A DNA stretch of 64,000 nt, from NCBI GenBank assembly GCA_910587455.1, contig CAJULK010000002.1:124001-188000 (forward strand). The letters are read 5' to 3'. Shown here piece after piece: positions 1 to 8,089 of this stretch. The position numbers and the translations under genes were made by a program. This stretch comes from an uncultured Christensenellaceae bacterium (GTDB lineage Bacteria; Bacillota; Clostridia; Christensenellales; Pumilibacteraceae). Each line of letters opens with the position of its first letter. Position 1 is the stretch's first letter. The notes under the pieces were generated by a model. It saw nothing but the letters and a program-made list of their open reading frames with translations, was not told where the DNA came from and did not search any database.

Positions 1-1168
1 CTATAAGTCCTATCGACTCCTTTTTTATAACGTGGTATTCGGGATGCGCATGGAACACTCCGTCGGGATATTTTTCGGACGTAATGTTGCTCCTGAGTAT
101 CACGCTCATCTCGTACCCGTTTCGGGTCTTGACCGCCGTGGGGCTTATGGAGTTATGCTCGCCGTCGCCGTCCTTTGCGATAATGCCGAGCGCCGGATCG
201 TCGTATTCCACCCACGCTTTGCGGATCTTTTCGCACACCGCCGCCACTTTGTCGCGGTCTTTGCTCTCCACGCGTATAACCGTCCCCGGCCAATCGAGTA
301 TGCCGACATTAACGTCCGAATACTCGTCGTCTTTAAGACGTATCTTTACCGACGCTTTTTGCAACGGGAGTATTTCGCCGCCGCCCTGATAATGGTCGTG
401 CGCGAGCACGCTGCCGCCTATGCGAGGGAGCGCGGCGTTGCAACCCAAGAAATAGTGCGGGAATTTATCGACAAAGTCCATTAGATTGTAAAACGTCTGC
501 TTGTCGATATGCATGGGAGTATGCTTGCAGTTGACGGCGATGCCGTGTTCGGCAAAATAGCCGTACGGCGAATACTGCCAAAACCACGGATTGCCGTCGA
601 GCTCTATATCCACTGTACGGAGAGTGCGCTTGTTGCGGTCGCCGAACCCCTCGTTTTCGCGGCATATCGTGCACTTGGGATATCCGCCCGCGACCGAATT
701 GCCGCTCACCGCCTTTTTTGGATCTCGAAACTCGGGCTTTGCTTTATTTATGGTAACGACAAGCCCGTGCGAATCGAAGCGCGGGTTTTTGTCAAGCTTG
801 TCTTTCTTTATGTAGTCGTTGGCAATGCAATAACGGTAGAACCAATCCGTCGCCGCTTTGCCGTTTTTTTCACGGCACAGCCGCGAAAATTTATCCCCGA
901 CAGCCCGCGGCGAAACGGAAAGAAGTCCCATTACCTTGTCTTTAAGCTCTTCCGCTTCCGCGTCTTTTATGCCGAGTTCGCAAGCGAGCATATTCAAAAG
1001 CCCGTCCGTCGAATCGTATTTTACTTCTTTTTCGTCTCCGCAGAAACCGACGAGCCCGAGAAGCTCCGACAGCGCATTGCGTACGAATATCTCATCGCGC
1101 GGATCGAGTTCGAGTCTTTCTTTTGCGTAACGAACGAGCGTCGCGGCTATACTGTTCAATTCACTCAT
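1..1168 (-). CDS. galT: UDP-glucose--hexose-1-phosphate uridylyltransferase, class II (3' end outside window)
   Basis: Transfers UMP between UDP-glucose and galactose-1-phosphate in the Leloir pathway, in the cytoplasm. About 389 codons are visible from the ATG at 1168; class II GalT proteins are near 490-500 residues, so roughly the last fifth lies beyond position 1. The N-terminus reads RYAKERLELDPRDEIFVRN, typical of the Gram-positive class II family. Further in are a WFYRYCIANDYIKKD stretch, a CTICRENEGF segment, and the active-site segment GGSVLAHDHYQGGGE, the class II form of the catalytic His region. It starts 4 nt after the esterase stop, with AGGGTGAT just upstream, so the two genes are co-transcribed. 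The identification rests on motif recognition over the whole visible length and is secure; only the C-terminus is unseen. Confidence 0.93.
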   Translation of the reverse strand, partial: MSELNSIAATLVRYAKERLELDPRDEIFVRNALSELLGLVGFCGDEKEVKYDSTDGLLNMLACELGIKDAEAEELKDKVMGLLSVSPRAVGDKFSRLCREKNGKAATDWFYRYCIANDYIKKDKLDKNPRFDSHGLVVTINKAKPEFRDPKKAVSGNSVAGGYPKCTICRENEGFGDRNKRTLRTVDIELDGNPWFWQYSPYGYFAEHGIAVNCKHTPMHIDKQTFYNLMDFVDKFPHYFLGCNAALPRIGGSVLAHDHYQGGGEILPLQKASVKIRLKDDEYSDVNVGILDWPGTVIRVESKDRDKVAAVCEKIRKAWVEYDDPALGIIAKDGDGEHNSISPTAVKTRNGYEMSVILRSNITSEKYPDGVFHAHPEYHVIKKESIGLI

Positions 1169-1172
1169 AATA

Positions 1173-2024
1173 TCACCCTTGATTTTTTACGGAGACGGCA
1201 AAACCGCGAACGGTAAGCCAATCATATGCGAGTTCTATCCATTTGCCTATATGCCGCAGCGCCTTTTCCGCTTCGGTGCCGTTCTGCACCTCGGCATTTA
1301 CGAGACTTATGCCGTGCCAACCTTTTTCGAAAATATGCAACGCGAACGGCACGCCCGCTCTGCGGTAAGCCTCGGCAAGCATGAGCGAGTTCTCCACGGG
1401 AACGCAATCGTCGTCGTACGTATGCCAAATAAACGCGGGAACGCTGTCGCCGCGCACCTGCTTTTGGACGGACAGTTTATCTAAAAGCTCCGGATCGCCG
1501 CCCGTTATTATGTCGCGCGAGCCGCCGTGCGTCTCGATACCCATGGTCACTACCGGATACGAAAGTATCACCGCGTCGGGTCGCGCGTTTTTCGCATGAT
1601 CGCCGAGCGCGGCTTTTATACATTCGTCGGCATACAGCGTGGCGAGCGTGCCGACAAGATGTCCGCCCGCCGAAAATCCGATTGCGGCAATACGGTCGGG
1701 ATCGACGCCCAAGCTCCGAGCGTTTTCCCGAATATACGCCACAGCCAAACACGCTTCCGTAAGCGGAACGGGATGCTTAGCGAATATAGTATAATCGAGC
1801 ACGAATGCGGCATAGCTTTTGCTTGCAAACCACAAAGCGACAGGCTCGCCCTCGCGGTCGGACATAAAGCCGTAACCGCCCCCGGGGCATACAAGCACGG
1901 CGGGTCTGAGTTTCGGCATAAGTTCGGGCGTATTGTACGGGATCATGACCGTAAGCGTGCCTTTCGCGCCTTTCGGTTTTTTCACACCGAAGTGCGCGTA
2001 CAAATCAATTTTTTCGTATGTCAT
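1173..2024 (-). CDS. alpha/beta hydrolase, acetyl-esterase/lipase-like
   Basis: A 283-residue serine hydrolase of the esterase/lipase (BD-FAE-like) group. The oxyanion motif PAVLVCPGGGYGFMS lies about a quarter in, the nucleophile elbow is GFSAGG, an acidic residue is in HTYDDDCVPVENS and the catalytic His in KGWHGISL. No signal peptide, so probably cytoplasmic. I start it at the ATG at 2024, preceded by GGGAGA at 5 nt; an upstream in-frame extension of 40 codons reads through the promoter and looks non-coding. It is followed after 4 nt by galT, so deacetylation of acetylated sugars or oligosaccharides taken up for galactose use is a reasonable inference, but the substrate cannot be read from sequence. 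Confidence 0.85.
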   Translation of the reverse strand: MTYEKIDLYAHFGVKKPKGAKGTLTVMIPYNTPELMPKLRPAVLVCPGGGYGFMSDREGEPVALWFASKSYAAFVLDYTIFAKHPVPLTEACLAVAYIRENARSLGVDPDRIAAIGFSAGGHLVGTLATLYADECIKAALGDHAKNARPDAVILSYPVVTMGIETHGGSRDIITGGDPELLDKLSVQKQVRGDSVPAFIWHTYDDDCVPVENSLMLAEAYRRAGVPFALHIFEKGWHGISLVNAEVQNGTEAEKALRHIGKWIELAYDWLTVRGFAVSVKNQG

Positions 2025-2103
2025 ATATCTCCCATGTCCGCTTGCGAACATATAAAAATCAACGGATACAGCGTATTTTTCAACCGAAAATATACACATC
2101 TGT

Positions 2104-2132
2104 AATGTATCATAAGCGCGGGCGTTTGTCAA
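2104..2132 (-). promoter_or_regulatory. Sigma-A promoter of esterase-galT
   Basis: Reading the minus strand, TTGACA (2132-2127), a 17-bp spacer and TACATT (2109-2104) preceded by TGA, an extended -10. Transcription would start near 2097, leaving a leader of about 70 nt. No operator is obvious in the 228-bp divergent region shared with argC. Confidence 0.7.
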
Positions 2133-2186
2133 CGATTTGCGCAACTATTATTTTTCATGAAGCAAAAATGACATCATCGCAAACGG

Positions 2187-2215
2187 TTGCGTTTTGTCGG
2201 CTTTTGTATTATAAT
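2187..2215 (+). promoter_or_regulatory. Probable promoter of argC operon
   Basis: Perfect -10 TATAAT at 2210-2215, with a weak -35 TTGCGT at 2187-2192 and a 17-bp spacer. Start would be about 2222, giving a leader of some 30 nt before argC. I could not recognise a clear ArgR box. Confidence 0.55.
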
Positions 2216-2252
2216 AAATATCCTGAATAAAACGGAAAGAGACTTGATTACG

Positions 2253-3248
2253 ATGAAAAGATCCAAGATAAAAGTCGGCATAATAGGCGCAAACGGCTAT
2301 GCGGGCGCCGAAGTGCTGTGGCTTACCGCAAACCACCCGCATGTCGAACTTACCGCCGTAACGAGCCGCGCCCACAAAGGCAAGCGCGTTGCGGATGTGT
2401 TCCCCGCACTCCCCTGCGATCTCGTTTATACCGACGCCGACGACAAGGCGCTCGCAAACTGCGATATCGTATTCGTAGCGTTGCCGCAGACCGCCGGAGC
2501 GGAAATCGTCGGCAGGCTCATAGACGCAGGCGTGCGCGTTATAGATCTTTCGGCCGATTACCGATTCGACGATGTCGCCGTTTACGAACGCACCTACTCC
2601 GTCAAACATCCGCGTCCCGACCTTTGCGATATCGCGGTATACGGACTGTGCGAGCAAAACCGCGACGCGATACGAACGGCAAAACTCGTCGCAAACCCCG
2701 GATGCTACGTGACGAGCGTGCTCCTTCCCATGCTGCCGCTGTGCAAAGCAGGACTTGCGACCGACATAATCGCCGATTCGAAAAGCGGCGTAAGCGGCGC
2801 GGGTCGCAAAAGCGACGAAGCGTACGGCTTTTGCGCGCTCGACGAAAACTTTAAGGCGTACGGCATATTCGGGCACAGGCATGCGCCCGAAATGTCCGAA
2901 AAGCTGGGCGCGCCGATCATATTCACCCCACACCTTCTGCCCGTAAAACGCGGCATACTGTCTACAATTTATTTCAATACGCCCGACCCCGCGGAGGCAA
3001 AACGCGTTTTGGAAAACGCATATCCCGACGAACCGTTTGCGGCATACGGTCAGGAGCTGCCCGAACTCTCGTTCGTTGCGCACACGAACCGTTGCATATT
3101 TTCAGCGCGGTTTTCGGACGGGCGCGGCATAGTCGTGTCCGTACTCGACAATCTTCTCAAAGGCGCGGCGGGGCAAGCCGTTCAGAACATGAATATCATG
3201 GCGGGCTTGAACGAAACGGCGGGACTTCCGCTGTACGCGCCCGTATAA
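2253..3248 (+). CDS. argC: N-acetyl-gamma-glutamyl-phosphate reductase
   Basis: NADPH-dependent reduction of N-acetylglutamyl phosphate to the semialdehyde, third step of arginine synthesis; cytoplasmic. 331 residues, normal for the short ArgC type. The N-terminal dinucleotide-binding loop is IGANGYAGAEVL, the catalytic cysteine sits in NPGCYVTS, and the substrate-binding region includes KSGVSGAGRK and GHRHAPEM. The ATG at 2253 is chosen because the family begins with MxxxKVGIIGANGYAG and GGAAAGAGA lies 10 nt upstream; a longer reading frame to 2187 would start inside the promoter. First gene of argC-argB-argD. Confidence 0.96.
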   Translation: MKRSKIKVGIIGANGYAGAEVLWLTANHPHVELTAVTSRAHKGKRVADVFPALPCDLVYTDADDKALANCDIVFVALPQTAGAEIVGRLIDAGVRVIDLSADYRFDDVAVYERTYSVKHPRPDLCDIAVYGLCEQNRDAIRTAKLVANPGCYVTSVLLPMLPLCKAGLATDIIADSKSGVSGAGRKSDEAYGFCALDENFKAYGIFGHRHAPEMSEKLGAPIIFTPHLLPVKRGILSTIYFNTPDPAEAKRVLENAYPDEPFAAYGQELPELSFVAHTNRCIFSARFSDGRGIVVSVLDNLLKGAAGQAVQNMNIMAGLNETAGLPLYAPV

Positions 3249-3274
3249 ATTAAGTGTCAGAGGTTGAAACCGTA

Positions 3275-4138
3275 ATGAAAGAAGCATACAAATCGACGAT
3301 CGAACGCGCAAAAATCATTTGCGAAGCGCTTCCGTATATCAGAAAATACTCGGGCAAAACGCTCGTGATCAAATACGGCGGCAACGCGATGAACGACGAA
3401 GCCGTCACGACGACTATATTGCAAGATATCGCCGCATTGAAAATAGTGGGCGTAAACCCCATACTCGTGCACGGCGGCGGCCCAGAGATAAACAAGATGC
3501 TGACCAAACTCGGGATCGAACCCAAATTCGCCGACGGGATGCGCGTGACAGACAAAGCGACAATGGAGATCGCGCAGATGATACTGTGCGGAAAGATCAA
3601 CAAGAACATCGTAGGCGAACTCAACCTTATGGGCGTCAAAGCTATCGGCTTGTGCGGCAAGGACTCGCAGCTCATCAAAGCCGAAACGTTGGACGACAAG
3701 CTCGGTTACGTCGGGAAAATAACGGAAATAAACGCAAAACTGCTCGAAATCCTCGCGGAGGACGAATTTATTCCCGTCATAGCATCCATAGCGACAGACG
3801 ACAAGGGCGACAGTTATAACGTAAACGCAGACGTCGCGGCGGCTGCCATAGGCGCTGCGGTGCACGCCGAAAAGCTGATGTTCCTCACCGATATAGACGG
3901 CATAATGCTAAACAAAGACAACGCGCAATCTCTGATCAAGCACATCGACGCGGCGGGACTTCAATCCATGATAGACGACGGATCCATATCGGGCGGAATG
4001 GTTCCCAAAGCCAAAAGCTGCATAGACGCGATAGAGCGCGGAATAAACAGCGTAATGGTCATCAACGGCACTCTTCCCCACTCCATACTTCTCGAACTGT
4101 TCACCGACAGCGGCGTCGGCACGATGATAGAAAAATAA
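3275..4138 (+). CDS. argB: Acetylglutamate kinase
   Basis: Phosphorylates N-acetylglutamate, second step of arginine synthesis. 287 residues from the ATG at 3275, preceded by AGAGG at 10 nt and beginning MKEAYKSTIERA as in the family. A GTG at 3254 in frame would add seven residues and has no good ribosome binding site. Diagnostic segments are VIKYGGNAM (nucleotide loop Lys and Gly), VHGGGPEIN, and DIDGIM and GGMVPKAKSC near the C-terminus. The long N-terminal helix (STIERAKIICEALPYIRKY) is the kind found in arginine-inhibited hexameric ArgB, so feedback inhibition by arginine is a fair inference. It lies 26 nt after argC. Confidence 0.95.
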   Translation: MKEAYKSTIERAKIICEALPYIRKYSGKTLVIKYGGNAMNDEAVTTTILQDIAALKIVGVNPILVHGGGPEINKMLTKLGIEPKFADGMRVTDKATMEIAQMILCGKINKNIVGELNLMGVKAIGLCGKDSQLIKAETLDDKLGYVGKITEINAKLLEILAEDEFIPVIASIATDDKGDSYNVNADVAAAAIGAAVHAEKLMFLTDIDGIMLNKDNAQSLIKHIDAAGLQSMIDDGSISGGMVPKAKSCIDAIERGINSVMVINGTLPHSILLELFTDSGVGTMIEK

Positions 4139-4235
4139 TCTCCGCTCGCGCATTTTGCTCTGCATTAGGCATAAACATAATAGGGTGCGCCGATCGGGCG
4201 CTTAAAATAAACATATAAACATACAAGGACATTAA

Positions 4236-5426
4236 ATGAATTTCAACAAGATCAAAGAAGCGGAAGGCTTGCACTACATGCCCGTATTCTCGAGAGAGAG
4301 CATCGCTATAGACCACGGCGACGGCAACTGTCTTTACGACATTCACGGGAATAAATACGTCGATTTCGTCGCCGGTATAGCGTCGAACGTTCTCGGTTAC
4401 AATCATCCCGAATTTACGGCGGCGGTGTGCGAGCAAGTGCACAAGCTTATACACGTGTCAAACCACTACTATACCGAAATTCAATCCGAATATATCGCTG
4501 CGCTGTGCAAGGCGTCGGGATTTTCGAGAGTGTTTCTCGCCAACTCGGGCGCGGAAGCGAACGAGTGCGCGATAAAACTCGTTCGCAGATATTTCCGAAA
4601 CCGCGGCATCGAAAAGACCGTACTTTGCGCCGAACGCGCATTCCACGGTCGCACTCTCGCCACGCTTACCGCAACAGGTTACGAAAGTCAGCGGCGCATC
4701 TATTCCCCCGTGCCGTCCGGGTTTTCGCACTTCGAATACAATGATTTCGACGATTTCAAGTCGAAGCTCACCGACGACGTCGGCGCAGTTATGCTCGAAA
4801 CCATTCAGGGCGAGTGCGGCGTGCGCCCGTTTTCCAACGACTTCCTTGTAAACGCATACGCGCTGTGCAAATCCAAAGGCGTGCTGTTTGTTATAGACGA
4901 AATACAGACGGGAATGGGCAGAACGGGCAAACTGTTCTCGTTCGAGCATTTCGGAATACAGCCCGATATAATCACGCTCGCAAAAGGCATCGCGGGCGGC
5001 ATACCTATGGGCGCATGCCTTGCGACAGAAGAAGTCGGCACGGCGTTCACCGTCGGCGATCACGGATCGACGTTCGGCGGCAATCCCCTTGCCTGTGCCG
5101 CGGCAAACAAAGTTCTCGAAATCTTGACGGGCGGCTTGCTCGAAAGCTCTGCCGAAACGGGCGAATACTTCGGCGAACAGCTCGCGCATTTTTCAAAATA
5201 CAACTTTATCGCCGATATACGCGGCAAAGGGCTGATGCGCGGGATCCAGCTATCCGACAAGCTGTCTGCCGCATCATTCGAAGGCAGACTTCGCGAGCGC
5301 GGCTATCTCGTAAACGTGACGGGGAACAATACCATCCGTCTCGTTCCGCCGCTCACGATAACGCGCGAAGAGATCGACGGATTCATTTCGGCGCTCGACG
5401 AAATTTGCGCGGCTACGAATATTTGA
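4236..5426 (+). CDS. argD: Acetylornithine aminotransferase
   Basis: PLP-dependent class III aminotransferase converting N-acetylglutamate semialdehyde to N-acetylornithine; the same fold can serve succinyl-DAP in some bacteria, but this window carries the DapL route instead. 396 residues. Visible motifs: FVAGIASNVLGYNHP at the N-terminus, NSGAEANECAIKL for phosphate binding, FHGRT, DEIQTGMGRTG containing the PLP-binding Asp, and TLAKGIAGGIPMGA with the Schiff-base Lys. AAGGA precedes the ATG at 6 nt. A 97-nt gap separates it from argB, without a convincing promoter. A probable terminator follows at 5452. Confidence 0.94.
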   Translation: MNFNKIKEAEGLHYMPVFSRESIAIDHGDGNCLYDIHGNKYVDFVAGIASNVLGYNHPEFTAAVCEQVHKLIHVSNHYYTEIQSEYIAALCKASGFSRVFLANSGAEANECAIKLVRRYFRNRGIEKTVLCAERAFHGRTLATLTATGYESQRRIYSPVPSGFSHFEYNDFDDFKSKLTDDVGAVMLETIQGECGVRPFSNDFLVNAYALCKSKGVLFVIDEIQTGMGRTGKLFSFEHFGIQPDIITLAKGIAGGIPMGACLATEEVGTAFTVGDHGSTFGGNPLACAAANKVLEILTGGLLESSAETGEYFGEQLAHFSKYNFIADIRGKGLMRGIQLSDKLSAASFEGRLRERGYLVNVTGNNTIRLVPPLTITREEIDGFISALDEICAATNI

Positions 5427-5451
5427 TCGGACGGCATAAAAATAATCGCAT

Positions 5452-5478
5452 AACGCGCTCGGCAAACGGGCGCGTTTT
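5452..5478 (+). terminator. Probable intrinsic terminator after argD
   Basis: AACGCGC (5452-5458) pairs with GCGCGTT (5470-5476), 11-nt loop, then TTTTCGTTT. The stem is GC-rich but short and the T-run is interrupted. With the strong promoter at 5555 it suggests argF is transcribed separately. Confidence 0.5.
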
Positions 5479-5554
5479 CGTTTGAAATACGCAAAAATAC
5501 ATGCGTAAAGTCGGATATATGTCCGTTCGGGCGGCAAATGCGCCGTTCTTTTGC

Positions 5555-5583
5555 TTGATTTTATCGCGCCGAAATGGTATAAT
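5555..5583 (+). promoter_or_regulatory. Sigma-A promoter of argF
   Basis: TTGATT (5555-5560), 17-bp spacer, TATAAT (5578-5583) with TGG directly before it (extended -10). Start near 5590, leader about 30 nt with GGAGAATT before argF. Confidence 0.75.
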
Positions 5584-5621
5584 ATGAAACAGTATTTATT
5601 ACTTTTCGACATAGGAGAATT

Positions 5622-6569
5622 ATGGATTTTTCATCATATAAACCGAAAGGCAAGATCGGGCATAAGCACCTTTTGAATCTGCTCGATTATTCCGCCGCAG
5701 ATATTTACGAGATCCTTCACCTTGCGCAATCGCTCAAGTCGGCAATGCGTCGCGGTAAAAAACACGAGCTGCTCAAAGGCAAAACGCTTGCCATGATATT
5801 TTCCAAATCGTCTACGCGCACGCGCGTGTCGTTCGAAATGGGCATGCACCAGCTCGGCGGACATTCGCTGTTTCTGTCGTCAAACGATATTCAGCTCGGC
5901 AGAGGCGAAACGATAGCCGACACCGCGAGAGTGCTGTCGCGTTACGGCATAGACGGCGTGATGATACGCACATTCTTGCAGTCTGACGTTGAAGAACTTG
6001 CCGAATACGGCACTTTTTCGGTCATTAACGGCTTGACAGACGATTTTCATCCCTGTCAGGCACTCGCCGATATATTCACCGTAGCGGAAAATTACGGGCA
6101 CCTCAACGGAGTCAAACTCGCGTACTTCGGCGACGGAAACAATATGGCTCATTCGCTCATGCTCGCGGGCGCAAAGACGGGAATGAACGTTTACATATGC
6201 TCGCCCAAAGGCTACGAACCCGATCAGGCAATAACCGAAGCGGCGCAAAAATTCGGCAGCGTCACCGTAACGGACAGTGTAGAAGAAGCTGCTGCGGGTG
6301 CGGATGTTTTGTATACAGACGTATTCTTTTCCATGGGACAAGCCAAAGACCCCAAAAAAGAAGCGGCGCTCATGCCCTATCAGGTGAATCCGACCGTGCT
6401 CGAAATGGCGAATAAAGACGCCGTTTTCATGCACTGTCTGCCCGCCCACCGCGGCGAAGAAGTAACCGAATCGGTAATCGATTCCACGCGCTCGGTCGTT
6501 TTCGAAGAAGCCGAAAACCGCCTGCACGTACAAAAGGCAATCATGTGCCTGCTTATGGGTAAGAAATGA
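5622..6569 (+). CDS. argF: Ornithine carbamoyltransferase
   Basis: Condenses carbamoyl phosphate with ornithine to citrulline; its carbamoyl phosphate would come from CarAB encoded at 29994-35118. 315 residues, the usual length. The carbamoyl-phosphate loop SKSSTRTRVSFE, the DDFHPCQALAD segment, the DGNNMAHS ornithine loop region and the C-terminal HCLPAHRGEEV with the catalytic Cys are all present. Strong GGAGAATT before the ATG at 5622. The stop overlaps the start of the next gene (ATGATG), implying translational coupling. Confidence 0.96.
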   Translation: MDFSSYKPKGKIGHKHLLNLLDYSAADIYEILHLAQSLKSAMRRGKKHELLKGKTLAMIFSKSSTRTRVSFEMGMHQLGGHSLFLSSNDIQLGRGETIADTARVLSRYGIDGVMIRTFLQSDVEELAEYGTFSVINGLTDDFHPCQALADIFTVAENYGHLNGVKLAYFGDGNNMAHSLMLAGAKTGMNVYICSPKGYEPDQAITEAAQKFGSVTVTDSVEEAAAGADVLYTDVFFSMGQAKDPKKEAALMPYQVNPTVLEMANKDAVFMHCLPAHRGEEVTESVIDSTRSVVFEEAENRLHVQKAIMCLLMGKK

Positions 6570-7078
6570 TGTTCCTCGCCATACGCCGCGCCAAACCCGA
6601 CGACGCGCAAGCGGTTCTGAAAGTAACGAAAGAATCGTTTTCGCTCTATCAGGACGAACTGCACGTCAGCTACGAAGTAAAGGCGCTTAAAGAAACGGCG
6701 GAAGCGACGCTTCGCGATATAGAAGAACACGCGGTTTTCGTTGTTGAGAGAAACGGCGAAATTTGCGGGTCTATTCGTATCAGAAAACTTTCCGACGATC
6801 TGTGGTACATATACAGGTTCGGAGTAAGCCCCAAAATATCCAACAGCGGACTCGGCTCGGCGCTTCTCGACGCCGCAGTCGCGTACGCAAAAGAAAACGG
6901 CGCGCGCGCTATCTCGCTCCATACAAATTCCAAATATTACAGACTTGCACGCTACTATTACGGCAAACAGTTTTATGTACATTCTACATCGTTTGACCGC
7001 GGGTACGTTCGCGCCCTGTTCGTGCTCGAGCTCGAGCCGGACGCAGGCGTAGACCTTTCCCCAGCTTTTATACTGTAA
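6566..7078 (+). CDS. GNAT-family N-acetyltransferase, coupled to argF
   Basis: A 170-residue acetyl-CoA-dependent acetyltransferase. The acetyl-CoA loop is the GVSPKISNSGLGSALL segment (Q/RxxGxG/A type with Ser in the first position), followed by the helix DAAVAYAKENGA and a C-terminal YYYGKQFYVHSTSFDRGY strand, all typical of GNAT. It overlaps argF by 4 nt, so it belongs to the arginine unit. No argJ or argA is seen among the arginine genes here, so this protein is a candidate for the N-acetylglutamate synthase role (short GNAT-type synthases are known in other bacteria). That is context-based inference; it could equally acetylate another amine. Confidence 0.8.
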   Translation: MMFLAIRRAKPDDAQAVLKVTKESFSLYQDELHVSYEVKALKETAEATLRDIEEHAVFVVERNGEICGSIRIRKLSDDLWYIYRFGVSPKISNSGLGSALLDAAVAYAKENGARAISLHTNSKYYRLARYYYGKQFYVHSTSFDRGYVRALFVLELEPDAGVDLSPAFIL

Positions 7079-7119
7079 AGACATACCCCCCATTCCACTC
7101 GTCAGTCAAGGAGATCAAA

Positions 7120-7983
7120 ATGAATTTTCTTATCGCTACGGATTCCACATGCGACCTTTCCAAAGAGTTTTTGCGCGATATAGGCGTCGAATCGCTCAAC
7201 ATGCTCTACTACGTTAATGACGTAGAATACGGAAAAGACGATTCCAATCGGCTCGAATTTCACGAATTTTACGACGCTATGCGCAACGGTTCTCGAACAA
7301 GCACTTCGATGATAAACGAAGAAACCGCTCGCACGTTTTTGACAGAGCTGTCCGCGCAAGGCAAGGACATTTTGTATCTGTCGTTCGCAAGCGCGCTGTC
7401 GGGCACTTACGACAACTTTGTGCGCGTCGCAGCAGAACTAAACGAAAAGAACGACAACAAAATATACGTAGTCGATTCCAAATGCGCGGCGGGCGGCGAA
7501 GGCTTGTTCGTCACGCTCGTAGCCGACAAACGCAATATCGAAGGCGCGTCGTTTGAAGAAACATGCAAGTATGCGGACGAGGTTCGCGACAGAGTTTTGC
7601 ATTACTTCGTCGTAAGCGACCTCAAATACCTCGCACGCGGCGGCAGGCTGAGCAAAGGTTCTGCGTTTTTCGGGAACGTACTCAACATAAAACCCGTGCT
7701 TCACGTGGATGAGATCGGGCAGCTCGTCCCCATAAAGAAAGTGATAGGCAGAAAGAAGTCTGTCGGCGCTCTCCTCGATTATATGGAAGAACGCTACAAC
7801 AAGGAAAGCGATAAAGTTTATATATCGCACGGCGACTGCTACGACGAAGTCAAAGTCCTTGCCGATCAGATAACCGAAAAGTTCGGAATAACGCCAAAGA
7901 TATTGCCGCTCAGTTACGTTATAGGCAGTCATTCGGGCCCCGGAACGATCGCACTGTTCTTTACGGGCGATACGAGAATATAA
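7120..7983 (+). CDS. DegV-family fatty-acid-binding protein
   Basis: A 287-residue DegV protein. The family binds a fatty acid in a cleft between two domains, and in Firmicutes such proteins (FakB) can present fatty acids to FakA kinase. Seen here: N-terminal IATDSTCDLSKE, the SFASALSGTYDN ligand-loop region, SDLKYLARGGRLSKGSAFFG, and the C-terminal IGSHSGPGTIALFF. Ribosome binding site AAGGAGATC. It follows the GNAT after 41 nt and ends at a strong terminator. No fakA is visible nearby, so partner and ligand are unknown. Confidence 0.92.
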   Translation: MNFLIATDSTCDLSKEFLRDIGVESLNMLYYVNDVEYGKDDSNRLEFHEFYDAMRNGSRTSTSMINEETARTFLTELSAQGKDILYLSFASALSGTYDNFVRVAAELNEKNDNKIYVVDSKCAAGGEGLFVTLVADKRNIEGASFEETCKYADEVRDRVLHYFVVSDLKYLARGGRLSKGSAFFGNVLNIKPVLHVDEIGQLVPIKKVIGRKKSVGALLDYMEERYNKESDKVYISHGDCYDEVKVLADQITEKFGITPKILPLSYVIGSHSGPGTIALFFTGDTRI

Positions 7984-8010
7984 CGCGCTCCGCAAATTAT
8001 CGACAAAACG

Positions 8011-8060
8011 CAAACGCCCCGATCGACGGCTTTCGAACGGGGCGTTTGATTTATTATGCT
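8011..8060. terminator. Strong intrinsic terminator between degV and nfnB
   Basis: Eleven-base perfect arms CAAACGCCCCG (8011-8021) and CGGGGCGTTTG (8038-8048), 16-nt loop, followed on the plus strand by a T-rich run. It lies between convergent genes and may serve both, though the T-run is better on the plus side. Confidence 0.85.
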
Positions 8061-8089
8061 TTTTGTTTTTGAGCACGGAATACTTTCCG

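Noticed and set aside
509..1216. A 235-codon plus-strand open frame at the left edge
   Set aside because: It lies opposite galT, whose minus-strand translation matches the class II GalT family throughout.
4187..4201. GCGCC-GATCG-GGCGC hairpin between argB and argD
   Set aside because: Too short, and no T-run follows; not supported as a terminator or riboswitch.
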